This document shows positions 36,992 through 45,463 of a DNA stretch of 64,000 bases, in pieces. The DNA is from Pseudomonas persica (lineage in GTDB: Bacteria > Pseudomonadota > Gammaproteobacteria > Pseudomonadales > Pseudomonadaceae), in the NCBI RefSeq assembly GCF_900291015.1, contig NZ_OLKL01000027.1:1-64000 (forward strand), given 5' to 3'. The notes below the pieces were generated by a model. That model was not told the origin of the DNA. It saw only the letters and a program-made list of their open reading frames with translations, and did no database searches. A program made the position numbers and the translations under genes. Position 1 is the first letter of the stretch; each line of letters opens with the position of its first letter.

Positions 36992-37648
36992 ATGGAGCTG
37001 ACTGACTACCGTGCACTGCTGATCAATTGCGATGAGGTCCTGTTCGATCGGGACGCTGGCATCTGGACGGCATTACAACCGCTGCTCGATAGTTATCCGA
37101 ATACTCTGAGTAGAGAGCAGGCGTTGACTGAATACGATCAGGTGGTGCGCGGACTTTATCCTCGTTTCTCCGAATTGGGGTTCAGTGGTCTGCTGTGTTT
37201 CGCACATCGCCAGTTGGCCGAGCGTTTGGGGCTCAAGGCCAGCTGGGAGGAGGGTATGACATTTGCCCGTTCGGTTTACGACTGGCCCCTGTACGAGGAT
37301 GCACCTGGCGCAATGCTGTATCTGCGCAAGTTTTACCGGCTGCTGATTTACGGAGACCGTGACAGTGCGGATCGCGAGGCATTCTGTGAACGTTTGGGAA
37401 TACCGTCGGAAGATTTCCTGTCGCTGGCCAGCAAGCCGCTGGAAGATCGAGACTGGCTATTGACCAACGGCCTGGAACCTAAAGATTTTTTGTTGGTGTG
37501 CGGTTCGCCTGCCGATCTATCTTTGGCAGGTGGCGTGTGCCTGATCCAGCGCGGTTGCGGTGAACATCGGTCAGCGGGCCCTGCGGACTTTGATATCGAC
37601 AGCATGGCGGACCTAGTGACACAGCATCAACGATCTCTCAGGCGCTGA
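36992..37648 (+). CDS. HAD-like protein with the nucleophile Asp replaced by Asn
   Basis: A 218-residue paralogue of the HAD proteins at 12900 and 16835, matching them in length and order of blocks. Motif I is I-N-C-D-E-V-L, aligned with F-D-C-Y-G-T-L, so the nucleophile D12 is N12. Motif II I-Y-G-D-R-D replaces I-F-S-N-A-M. The lysine motif S-K-P-L-E-D-R is retained. Motif III C-G-S-P-A-D-L replaces S-S-S-F-R-Y-D-L. Loss of the nucleophile should abolish ordinary HAD chemistry, so it may bind ligand or have a new role. It lies between the GabT-like gene and an Lrp regulator gene. The frame is open throughout, so it is not an obvious pseudogene. Confidence 0.72.
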   Translation: MELTDYRALLINCDEVLFDRDAGIWTALQPLLDSYPNTLSREQALTEYDQVVRGLYPRFSELGFSGLLCFAHRQLAERLGLKASWEEGMTFARSVYDWPLYEDAPGAMLYLRKFYRLLIYGDRDSADREAFCERLGIPSEDFLSLASKPLEDRDWLLTNGLEPKDFLLVCGSPADLSLAGGVCLIQRGCGEHRSAGPADFDIDSMADLVTQHQRSLRR

Positions 37649-37689
37649 TACTGACGGCATGATTGCATAGAACAATCACGAGGTATGCG

Positions 37690-38178
37690 ATGGAAGGGTT
37701 AGTCAAGCTTGACCGCATTGATATCAACATTTTGGTTGAGCTGCAAAAAGATGGCCGCATTACCAACGTCAGTCTCGCCGATGCAGTAGGCCTGTCGGCC
37801 AGCCCCTGCCTGCAGCGGGTCAAGCGGCTCGAGGCGGCCGGGTATATTTCCGGATACAACGCGCATCTCAACCTGGCCAAGATCACTGAGTCAGTCACGG
37901 TGTTCACGGAGATCACGCTGCACGACCACAAACGCGAAGATTTCGCTAAGTTCGAGTCCAATATTCGTTTGGTCGATGAGGTGCTCGAATGTCATTTGAT
38001 CAGTGGCGGCTACGATTACCTGGCACGCTTCATGACCCGTAGCATTCCGCATTATCAGGAAGTAATGGAGGGCTTGTTGGATAAAAACATCGGTATCGCC
38101 AAGTACTTCAGCTACATCGTTATCAAATCGCCGGTGCTGAAGGATGGTGTGCCGTTGCGAAAGTTGCTGCATCGCTGA
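37690..38178 (+). CDS. Lrp/AsnC-family transcriptional regulator
   Basis: A 162-residue regulator. The ATG at 37690 is selected with ACGAGG upstream. The N-terminal helix-turn-helix includes L-D-R-I-D-I-N-I-L-V-E-L-Q-K-D-G-R and L-S-A-S-P-C-L-Q-R-V-K-R-L. The C-terminal RAM domain has C-H-L-I-S-G-G-Y-D-Y. Such proteins sense amino acids and activate or repress nearby catabolic genes. It lies 41 bases after the HAD-like gene and is a likely regulator of the gabT/HAD unit or of the larger catabolic block. Confidence 0.9.
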   Translation: MEGLVKLDRIDINILVELQKDGRITNVSLADAVGLSASPCLQRVKRLEAAGYISGYNAHLNLAKITESVTVFTEITLHDHKREDFAKFESNIRLVDEVLECHLISGGYDYLARFMTRSIPHYQEVMEGLLDKNIGIAKYFSYIVIKSPVLKDGVPLRKLLHR

Positions 38179-38433
38179 GGTATAGCAGACTTAGCGCCTT
38201 CCTATTTCATAGGGCCCTGCAGCATGGATCATCATGTTCTCTGTGCAGCCCAATAGCCCTTTATAAAAAGAGTTTTCACCTGGCTTTTGAATTAAGCGCG
38301 AGTGGAAGTGTCCGGTCGTTACAGCGCGCCACAACATCGTAGGTGGCTGAAGTGTCTGCTTTATTCTCCTAGCTTAACGTGTTCAATTAGATTCAATATT
38401 AAACAAACAAGATGACTTCCCGAGGTAAGAAAG

Positions 38434-40386
38434 ATGACTGCGGCTTCTCAGTATCCCGTTCGTCCCGAGGTTCTGGCCAAGACTCTGACTGACGAGGCAA
38501 CCTACAAGACCATGTACCAGCAGTCGGTCGTCAACCCAGACGCTTTCTGGCGCGAGCAAGCTAAACGCCTCGATTGGATCAACCCTTTTACTAAGGTGAA
38601 GCAAACTTCTTTCGACGATCAACATGTCGACATCAAATGGTTCGCCGACGGTACACTGAACGTTTCTCAAAACTGCCTTGACCGCCATCTGGCCGAGCGC
38701 GGTGATCAGGTCGCGATCATCTGGGAAGGCGATGACCCTTCCGAAAGCCGGAACATCACTTACCGCGAACTGTACGAGCAAGTCTGCAAGTTCGCCAACG
38801 CCCTGCGTGGTCAGGACGTGCGCCGCGGCGACGTAGTGACGATCTATATGCCGATGATCCCTGAAGTCGTGGTCGCCATGCTGGCCTGTGCCCGAATCGG
38901 CGCGATTCATTCGGTGGTGTTCGGTGGTTTCTCGCCGGAAGCATTGGCTGGTCGCATCATCGACTGCCGCTCGAAAGTTGTGGTCACTGCTGACGAAGGC
39001 ATTCGTGCAGGCAAGAGGATCCCACTCAAGGCCAACGTCGACGACGCGCTGACCAACCCGGAAACCAGTAGCATCCAAAAAGTCATCGTCTGCAAGCGCA
39101 CCGGTGGCGACATCAAGTGGAATCAGAATCGCGATATCTGGTTCGAGGAGTTGATGAAAGTAGCTGATACCGTGTGTGCGCCGAAAGAGATGGGCGCCGA
39201 AGAAGCGCTGTTCATCCTTTACACCTCCGGGTCCACTGGCAAACCGAAGGGCGTGCAGCACACAACCGGTGGCTACCTGTTGTACGCAGCCATGACCCAC
39301 GAGCGCGTGTTCGACTACCGCCCGGGTGAAATTTACTGGTGCACCGCCGACGTCGGCTGGGTCACTGGTCACAGCTACATTGTCTACGGGCCGCTGGCCA
39401 ATGGCGCGACAACGCTGCTATTCGAAGGTGTGCCCAACTACCCGGACATCACCCGGCTGGCGAAGATCGTCGACAAGCACAAGGTCAATATCCTCTACAC
39501 TGCGCCGACCGCGATCCGCGCCATGATGGCCTCGGGCACCGCCGCCGTCGAGGGTGCCGATGGCGGCAGCCTGCGCCTATTGGGGTCGGTGGGCGAGCCA
39601 ATCAACCCGGAAGCCTGGGACTGGTACTACAAACATGTCGGTAAGTCCCGTTGCCCGATCGTCGACACCTGGTGGCAGACCGAAACTGGCGGCAACATGA
39701 TGAGCCCGCTACCGGGCGCTCATGCGCTCAAGCCAGGATCTGCCGCGCGTCCGTTCTTTGGCGTGATGCCAGCGTTGGTGGACAACTCGGGCAACATCGT
39801 CGAAGGCGAAGCCGAGGGCAACCTGGTGATTCTCGATTCGTGGCCGGGCCAGGCGCGTACGCTGTTTGGTGACCATGACCGCTTCGTCGATACCTATTTC
39901 AAGACCTTTCGCGGCATGTACTTCACCGGTGACGGCGCTCGTCGTGATGCCGATGGTTACTACTGGATCACGGGGCGGGTGGACGATGTGCTCAACGTTT
40001 CCGGCCACCGCATGGGCACCGCCGAGATCGAAAGCGCGATGGTCGCTCACCCAAAAGTCGCCGAAGCCGCCGTGGTGGGTGTGCCGCACGACATCAAGGG
40101 GCAGGGCATTTATGTCTATGTAACCCTTAAAAATGGCGAAGAGCCGAACGAGCAATTGCGACTTGAGCTGAAAAACTGGGTGCGAAAGGAGATCGGCCCG
40201 ATCGCTTCGCCGGATGTCATCCAGTGGGCACCTGGCCTGCCGAAGACTCGTTCGGGCAAGATCATGCGTCGGATTCTGCGCAAGATTGCGGAGGCTGAAT
40301 ATGAGGGTTTGGGGGACATCTCGACCTTGGCGGATCCCGGGGTTGTCCAGCATCTGATCGATAATCGCAAATTCATGAGCGCTTAA
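38434..40386 (+). CDS. acs: Acetyl-CoA synthetase
   Basis: A 650-residue AMP-forming ligase that activates acetate to acetyl-CoA. Motifs are [11 protein letters not shown] for AMP binding, [20 protein letters not shown] and the C-terminal T-R-S-G-K-I-M-R-R with the lysine that is acetylated for control. Full length for Acs. It would recover acetate, including any released by the ArgE-like deacylase upstream, although acs is generally a core gene. It is monocistronic, with about 255 bases of leader and a structured region downstream at 40416. Confidence 0.96.
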   Translation: MTAASQYPVRPEVLAKTLTDEATYKTMYQQSVVNPDAFWREQAKRLDWINPFTKVKQTSFDDQHVDIKWFADGTLNVSQNCLDRHLAERGDQVAIIWEGDDPSESRNITYRELYEQVCKFANALRGQDVRRGDVVTIYMPMIPEVVVAMLACARIGAIHSVVFGGFSPEALAGRIIDCRSKVVVTADEGIRAGKRIPLKANVDDALTNPETSSIQKVIVCKRTGGDIKWNQNRDIWFEELMKVADTVCAPKEMGAEEALFILYTSGSTGKPKGVQHTTGGYLLYAAMTHERVFDYRPGEIYWCTADVGWVTGHSYIVYGPLANGATTLLFEGVPNYPDITRLAKIVDKHKVNILYTAPTAIRAMMASGTAAVEGADGGSLRLLGSVGEPINPEAWDWYYKHVGKSRCPIVDTWWQTETGGNMMSPLPGAHALKPGSAARPFFGVMPALVDNSGNIVEGEAEGNLVILDSWPGQARTLFGDHDRFVDTYFKTFRGMYFTGDGARRDADGYYWITGRVDDVLNVSGHRMGTAEIESAMVAHPKVAEAAVVGVPHDIKGQGIYVYVTLKNGEEPNEQLRLELKNWVRKEIGPIASPDVIQWAPGLPKTRSGKIMRRILRKIAEAEYEGLGDISTLADPGVVQHLIDNRKFMSA

Positions 40387-40861
40387 AAGGTTTCACGGAA
40401 TTAAGGGAGAGACAGGCACAAGAACGCCACTTTTATGGATGAGGTTCATCCTAGCAGATACAACCGCAAACCGGCGTTCTTGTGCACTATATTAATAGGT
40501 TCTGGACTTTTAGGAGGGGTTATTCTGTCATGTCATCTGGAGTGACGGCGATGAGCTGTTGATCGACCTGATCCCGCCGCCCTTCCGACTCTCCACCTGC
40601 AGTGCTACCGCCAAGATTACCGTCAATGAATACTGTAACTTGTCCGGACTTGTCAGCCGTTTCCCATCCCCCAAGTTGCCGAGATGTTAGTCTACATTGG
40701 AACAAGGTGCTCTTGCTAGCGCGACGGTCGTACAAACCGCGCTGGAGCAACTACCGAAGCTCAGTCGAGGCGTTCGGTAATAGATGCTTTCGCATTGTTC
40801 AAAGTACCTTCCCGGGTAAGCGTCCCGCAATCACATCTTGCCGCATCGCGCTTAGCGCACC
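40387..40861. other. Non-coding gap after acs
   Basis: 475 bases. It contains the nested inverted repeat at 40416-40485. A 76-codon minus-strand ORF at 40520-40750 has no motifs or convincing start and is not called as a gene. Confidence 0.5.
40416..40485. repeat. Nested inverted repeat downstream of acs
   Basis: GCACAAGAACGCC at 40416 pairs perfectly with GGCGTTCTTGTGC at 40473-40485. Within the 44-base interval a second perfect hairpin, GGATGA-GGT-TCATCC, is at 40437-40451. It could be a processed 3' end, a small RNA or a remnant of a short mobile repeat. There is no T-tract directly after it. Confidence 0.6.
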
Positions 40862-41368
40862 CTACTCACCGGTCAGTAGGCGCTCGGCGAGCATTGATAC
40901 GGCTTGAGCTGGTAAAGTCACAGCCGTGTCTATCGTAAACGGTGCTTCAGCCCACGCTTCATATTCGTGAGCCAGTACAGATTGCCAGGTTGGTGGAGTC
41001 AGCCCGGGAATATCGCCCAGTCTCGTTTCTACACGTCGCTGATGTTCATTTTTATCCGAGCAAATCACTTCAATATTCATCAACCTAACGCCAGCCCTTG
41101 AGGCGATTTCGCTCCAGGCCAGTCGGCTTTCGATCACCGGATTTACACAGTCAACGACGACGGTGCGCCCTAGATCAAGATTACTCAGTGCAAGCTCATT
41201 AGCGACCATGTAACCGCTGCGCCCTACGCCTTGGGCAAGTACACCAGAGTTTCGTATCGCTTGCTCAATAGTATCGATCCGCAGGTAGAGCGCGCCCATC
41301 GTATCGACCAGCCCTTTGGCAATAGTGGTTTTCCCGGTTCCTGGAAGGCCGCTGAATACGATAAGCAT
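40862..41368 (-). CDS. P-loop kinase-like ATPase (AAA_33/zeta-toxin-like fold)
   Basis: A 168-residue soluble protein. The Walker A motif is G7-L-P-G-T-G-K-T14, followed by R-I-D-T-I-E-Q-A-I-R and the V-V-V-D-C-V-N-P strand of the small-molecule kinase group. It resembles adenylylsulfate kinase-like and zeta-toxin-like ATPases, but no antitoxin gene is recognisable beside it. The substrate is unknown. It lies 9 bases downstream of the truncated integrase gene on the same strand and is probably element cargo. Confidence 0.78.
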   Translation of the reverse strand: MLIVFSGLPGTGKTTIAKGLVDTMGALYLRIDTIEQAIRNSGVLAQGVGRSGYMVANELALSNLDLGRTVVVDCVNPVIESRLAWSEIASRAGVRLMNIEVICSDKNEHQRRVETRLGDIPGLTPPTWQSVLAHEYEAWAEAPFTIDTAVTLPAQAVSMLAERLLTGE

Positions 41369-41377
41369 TATCTGTCC

Positions 41378-41731
41378 TTAGTCGTGAGTTAACTCATACT
41401 GGCCTTGGCCAGTTAGAGCAATGGTAGCGGCTACGGCTGCCTGAGCTTCTAGGTTGGCGGCCTTACGAGCAGCTGTGGGAAGAATGCCTTTGGTGGTAAC
41501 GGCCTTTACTTCGTCGCGTTCGGCGCGAATCTGGGCTAGCGATTTTTTTGGCCAACTGCCCAGGCTCAAGTCGCGTTTCACGCCTTCGTGTTTGAACTCG
41601 AAGCGGAAAAGTATGGTGACGCCACGCACTCCGGCGCGGATTTTTGCGACCAGTCCACCATCCTCTCGGAGAACGGTACCGTGATCGTCAGCCGTGAAAG
41701 CTTCCAATTTTTTGGCAGTCAGCCTGGCCAT
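41378..41731 (-). pseudogene. Truncated P4-type integrase (arm-binding N-terminal domain only)
   Basis: 117 residues starting M-A-R-L-T-A-K-K-L-E-A-F. The segment V-L-R-E-D-G-G-L-V-A-K-I-R-A-G and D-L-S-L-G-S-W-P-K-K-S-L-A-Q-I-R-A-E-R-D-E-V-K is the DUF4102 arm-type DNA-binding domain of P4-like tyrosine integrases. Full proteins are about 400 residues. The catalytic domain with R-H-R-Y is missing, so it cannot recombine DNA. Its start lies about 190 bases from the tRNA-Pro fragment, as expected for an integrase next to its attachment site. Confidence 0.8.
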
Positions 41732-41917
41732 GTGTCACCCCCAGCTTGAACCGGTTAGCTCGAATTTTACCCCACTTTTACCCCACCGAGTGACTTGGCT
41801 GTCGGTAGATTCTGGTGGATCGAGGTGGTAGTCGGTCGGGCTGTTATGCCCGAGTTTACGGGGGACTAGGCCTGCCAACGGTGGCCATTAACATCCATGA
41901 AGAACCACGAAGAATGC

Positions 41918-41964
41918 GCATGGGGTGCAAGGGGTCGAGTGTTCGAATCACTCCGTCCCGACTA
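41918..41964 (+). other. 3' half of tRNA-Pro(GGG), integration attachment-site scar
   Basis: The sequence gives the anticodon loop ATGGGGT (anticodon GGG), the 3' anticodon stem GCAAG, variable loop GGGTC, T-arm GAGTG-TTCGAAT-CACTC, acceptor strand CGTCCCG, discriminator A, then CTA in place of CCA. The 5' half is absent: the bases before the loop do not pair with GCAAG. A 3' tRNA fragment beside an integrase gene is the classic trace of island integration. The intact tRNA is not in this window. Confidence 0.82.
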
Positions 41965-41980
41965 TTATTTAAACAACTAA

Positions 41981-42002
41981 GCCACCTTCGGGTGGCTTTT
42001 TT
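41981..42002 (+). terminator. Terminator belonging to the tRNA-Pro locus
   Basis: GCCACC-TTCG-GGTGGC followed by TTTTTT, 17 bases past the tRNA fragment. It marks the native downstream flank of the tRNA. Confidence 0.85.
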
Positions 42003-42517
42003 GTTTCTGGGGTATCGGTGGCGGTCTTCGGGGTAGCGCAGGCAACTTGGCTTTGATGGCTCGAGTGCTGGGCGCTTATCTCAGGAATGCTGTCTAGGTC
42101 ACATGGGATGGCAGCTCCATAGGCCGTTCTCATTTGCCGGGGTAATTTGAAACCGGTCGGTATCTACCTGTTTTGGCTGGTAAATAATTTTTTGGTCCAC
42201 TTGCTTGGAATACCAGTTGGAACGCTGCGTGGTCTGGATTCCGATGGACGGTGCTTTTTGAGCACTTTTCTGGGCGCCAGCTAACAGACTGGCACCGGAA
42301 AATCATCCAACACAATGATCCTTACGCCCTTGGCGCCAATCGGACAGCTGGCTGAAGACATAGAGGCCTGCAGCGCATCTACGAAAATACCGTCCGGTCA
42401 TCCTATCAATGAGCTTTTTCTGAAAAATCCCGTTAAGATTTCGCGCAAACAATGGCCTTTTGGCATTACCTATCTCTTGGGATCCTCACGATCCTCTGCG
42501 CGGAGCTTCGGGGACGA

Positions 42518-43180
42518 ATGCGGTTCAGCCCATGGACAGTTGTGCTGCTAATCACCGTGACCTTCAAGGTGTTGGCCGACGATGTAGATTGCCGCGTGGT
42601 GGCCATCAGTGACGGCGACACTTTCACCTGCCTAACGGAGTCCAACCAACAGGTAAAGGTCAGGATGGCCAATATCGACACTCCCGAAAGTGGCCAGCCC
42701 TACGGTCGTCAGGCGAAGGATCAACTCGCCAAATTGATCTTTGGTCGAGTCATCCAGCTCACCTTAAGTGGCGAAGACAAGTACGGCCGGCACATCGGCG
42801 AAGCCTCTGTCAACGGGGTTAGCGTCAACCGAGAAATGGTTAGCCGTGGCGCCGCCTGGGTCTTTGATCGCTACAACCGCGATACCACCTTGCCTGCTCT
42901 GCAAGTAACCGCCCGAGCAGCACGCCTGGGCCTTTGGGCGCTTCCCGAGTCTGACATTATTCCCCCTTGGGAATGGAGGAGTACTGGGCGTTCTCTCAAC
43001 TCTCTGGTAGCCGAGCGCAAAACTCGGGACGCCATGTCTGCCGACTATGTCTGTGGCGCCAAGCGCTACTGCGGACAGATGAGCAACTGCCAAGAAGCCA
43101 ATTTCTACCTGCAGCAATGCGGAGTTTCCAGCCTGGATCGGGATCGTGATGGCGTTCCCTGTGAAAGCCTCTGCCGTTGA
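42518..43180 (+). CDS. Secreted thermonuclease (SNase domain) with C-terminal excalibur calcium-binding motif
   Basis: A 220-residue nuclease. The ATG at 42518 gives a signal peptide ending near V-L-A-D-D; an upstream ATG at 42452 would add 22 residues. The SNase active site is intact: D34 in S-D-G-D-T, R49, D54 and E57 in V-R-M-A-N-I-D-T-P-E-S, and R91 in K-Y-G-R-H. The C-terminus carries an excalibur motif, D-R-D-R-D-G-V-P-C, with paired cysteines. It should cut DNA or RNA outside the cytoplasm. It is the first of five closely spaced genes, 24 bases before the next, with membrane and motor-like proteins following. Confidence 0.88.
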   Translation: MRFSPWTVVLLITVTFKVLADDVDCRVVAISDGDTFTCLTESNQQVKVRMANIDTPESGQPYGRQAKDQLAKLIFGRVIQLTLSGEDKYGRHIGEASVNGVSVNREMVSRGAAWVFDRYNRDTTLPALQVTARAARLGLWALPESDIIPPWEWRSTGRSLNSLVAERKTRDAMSADYVCGAKRYCGQMSNCQEANFYLQQCGVSSLDRDRDGVPCESLCR

Positions 43181-43204
43181 CGCAATGCTCTCAAGGAAGT
43201 TTCG

Positions 43205-44641
43205 ATGAAGCTATTTAAGATACTGTTTGGTTGGTTGAGGGCTCCGCGCCGGCAGTGTGATCCCGAGCATCCAGACCTGCATGTCCTCGACAAGGATGAG
43301 CTGCTCAAAGAGTTGGATATTGAAGCTCAAGCACAGCGTCTCGGTGCCGCTGGCGCACCTGCTCCCGACGAAACTCACCTATCCGGCATTGAAGAGTCGA
43401 TCTGCCAGAAACTGGAGGGTTTTCGCCTCAGCTACCAAAACTGGGCAACGACCCATGTTCAACGCATTCAAGAGCGCCTGGTGACCTATGACATCACCAA
43501 GACGGTAAATCGCACCGCCAATCTGGCCGATGAATTTGAGCGCGAGGCGAATCGCCGAGTTTCCGATCGTGAAATCGAGTTGCGCAATCTGCGGGGTTCG
43601 GCGCACCAACGTGAACAAGAGCTACTCAAATTTCGCGAGGAGAATCAGCTCACCCGCCATGCGCAGGTGATTTCCGGCACTCGTAAAGCTATCTGCATCC
43701 TGCTGGCGATATTCACCGTGGCAGTCGAAGGCATTCTAAACGCCGGTTTTTTTGCTGCCGGTTTAGATGGCGGATTGTTCCAGGGCTTCTTTTTTGCCGG
43801 AGCCTTGGCGGCGGCAAACGTCGGCATTGCCTTTGCGCTCGGTCGTTTCCTCGTGCCGAACATGAATCACATCAGCCCCATCCGCCGTATTGCCGGGTAC
43901 CTAGGCGTGATCGTGGCGGGGGTAATCATGGGAGGGCTCGGCCTGATAATCGCGCATTTCCGCGATGCGCTTGGGCAGGCTGGCGATGTGGGTATTAGTG
44001 TCATTGCCGCTGCCGCGCTCCAAGCTCTGCAAAGCAACCCGCTCGGATTCCATGACGTCTTCTCAATAATTCTGTGCATCGTGAGCGTCGTATTCGCGCT
44101 TGCCGGACTCTGTGAAGGCTACAAGCTATCAGATCCCTACCCAGGATATGCCAGCGTCCAGAGAGTCGCCGATGAAGCCAAAGCCTTCTACGACCATGAG
44201 ATTGCTCAGATTCGGGACGAGTTGGAGCACCTGAAAGAAGAGTATGTCGACAAGCTGGAGCGGGGCCTTGAGCAAGCCAAAGTTGACGTTGTCGCCTTTC
44301 GTGCAGAAGTCGATAAGAAGCGCATCGCGCCCGAGCGCCTACAACGAGCGCTAGACAAGGCCGAGCACATGATGAGTGCACTGGTAAAAATCTTCCGAAC
44401 CGAAAACGAGATATCTCGAAAGGTCACGGGTGTCCCGGTTCCCGCTTACTTCCGACAGCCCGTACCGGTACGGCAATTGACCTTGCCTGACTTCAACACA
44501 ACTGCGGATGAGCGAGCTCTGCAGGAGCAGGAAGGACTGCTAGCTGACCTCCTGAACCAAATCGAAGACATCCGTCGCCGAATTCAATCGTCCTACGACG
44601 TCAAATTCAGTCAACTTGAACCCATCCGCCAACAGATCTGA
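43205..44641 (+). CDS. Four-TM membrane protein flanked by coiled coils, unknown function
   Basis: 478 residues. An N-terminal cytoplasmic-type region, with heptad-rich helix up to about residue 155, is followed by four membrane helices at about 160-183, 195-218, 226-248 and 278-300. A long charged coiled coil of about 320-400 and a Pro-rich linker (P-V-P-V-R-Q-L) come next, then a final helical segment. I do not recognise the family. The layout suits a scaffold or tethering protein that spans the inner membrane. It is second in the five-gene operon, between the thermonuclease and vWA-like genes, with gaps of 24 and 15 bases. Confidence 0.8.
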   Translation: MKLFKILFGWLRAPRRQCDPEHPDLHVLDKDELLKELDIEAQAQRLGAAGAPAPDETHLSGIEESICQKLEGFRLSYQNWATTHVQRIQERLVTYDITKTVNRTANLADEFEREANRRVSDREIELRNLRGSAHQREQELLKFREENQLTRHAQVISGTRKAICILLAIFTVAVEGILNAGFFAAGLDGGLFQGFFFAGALAAANVGIAFALGRFLVPNMNHISPIRRIAGYLGVIVAGVIMGGLGLIIAHFRDALGQAGDVGISVIAAAALQALQSNPLGFHDVFSIILCIVSVVFALAGLCEGYKLSDPYPGYASVQRVADEAKAFYDHEIAQIRDELEHLKEEYVDKLERGLEQAKVDVVAFRAEVDKKRIAPERLQRALDKAEHMMSALVKIFRTENEISRKVTGVPVPAYFRQPVPVRQLTLPDFNTTADERALQEQEGLLADLLNQIEDIRRRIQSSYDVKFSQLEPIRQQI

Positions 44642-44656
44642 CACAGGAACCCCAGA

Positions 44657-45460
44657 ATGCGCAAGACGAGCATGGCGGAAAAAAAGCGCCGTCAGGAACT
44701 CCGTACGATTGCACTATTGGTGATTGCCCTCCTGTCGATGGCGGGCGCAATAGGCTGGTATTTCCTCCATAGGCCCACAGCCACAGATAAACTCACGTTG
44801 TGCCCCACGTCCGGCCCGTTAGGCCACTATGTTGTGCTGGTCGACAATACCGACCCTTACAACTTCATCCAGCGCCAAGCCTTCGCTCAAGGCTTGAAAG
44901 CCCTTGCAGACAATGTCGTGCCTGAAGGTTATCTACTGTCGGTGTATGCCCTCGGTGAGGACTTTACTCAGACCGCCAAACCGCTATTTGAGAAGTGCAA
45001 CCCGGGTACCGCTGCGGGAAAATCAGAACTTGATTCCAACCCCGCGCGCATTCAAGAGCGCTTCGAGCGTGAGTTTCGCGAGCCGGTGATTCAGCTGGAA
45101 AACGCCCTGATGCAGGAAAAGCCAGCCGACAAATCACCAATTTTTGAGATGCTTCAGCTGGTCGCGATCAATAGTTTTCAAGCGGAAAACATCAAAGGCC
45201 CTAAGACCCTCATTGTCTATTCAGACATGCTGGCCAATACCGCCGACTTCAGCATGTTCAAAGGGCAAGCTGACTTCGATGGCTTCGCTACCAGTGCTTA
45301 TGGGCAGAAAACACAGACCCGTCTAGAAGGCGTTCAGGTCAAGCTGAATTACCTAATGAACTACCCCAAATTGCAGACACGGAAGCAGCTGACCTTCTGG
45401 GAACGCTATTTCGAGAAAGCGGGCGCCCGACTCATTGCTGTGACGCCAATGGAGGGCTGA
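44657..45460 (+). CDS. Single-TM protein with a vWA-like domain
   Basis: 267 residues: a basic N-terminus, one membrane helix at about 16-38, then a domain of about 225 residues outside the helix. The domain has Rossmann-like strands with V-V-L-V-D-N-T-D-P-Y, resembling a MIDAS-type D-x-(S/T)-x-S motif, later K-S-P-I-F-E-M-L and T-L-I-V-Y-S-D-M-L. These features suggest a von Willebrand factor A fold for metal-dependent protein binding, although the MIDAS is not canonical. Third gene of the operon; the next starts 3 bases after its stop. Confidence 0.72.
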   Translation: MRKTSMAEKKRRQELRTIALLVIALLSMAGAIGWYFLHRPTATDKLTLCPTSGPLGHYVVLVDNTDPYNFIQRQAFAQGLKALADNVVPEGYLLSVYALGEDFTQTAKPLFEKCNPGTAAGKSELDSNPARIQERFEREFREPVIQLENALMQEKPADKSPIFEMLQLVAINSFQAENIKGPKTLIVYSDMLANTADFSMFKGQADFDGFATSAYGQKTQTRLEGVQVKLNYLMNYPKLQTRKQLTFWERYFEKAGARLIAVTPMEG

Positions 45461-45463
45461 GTT

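Larger units (their letters stand above)
41732..42517. other. Attachment-site region and leader of the membrane-nuclease operon
   Basis: A gap of about 785 bases. It holds the tRNA-Pro 3' half (41918-41964), its terminator (41981-42002) and then some 500 bases without recognisable features up to the thermonuclease gene. The promoter of the five-gene operon must lie in the latter part. Confidence 0.55.

Noticed and set aside
40520..40750. 76-codon minus-strand ORF after acs
   Set aside because: Composition is somewhat protein-like, but no family or start signal could be seen.
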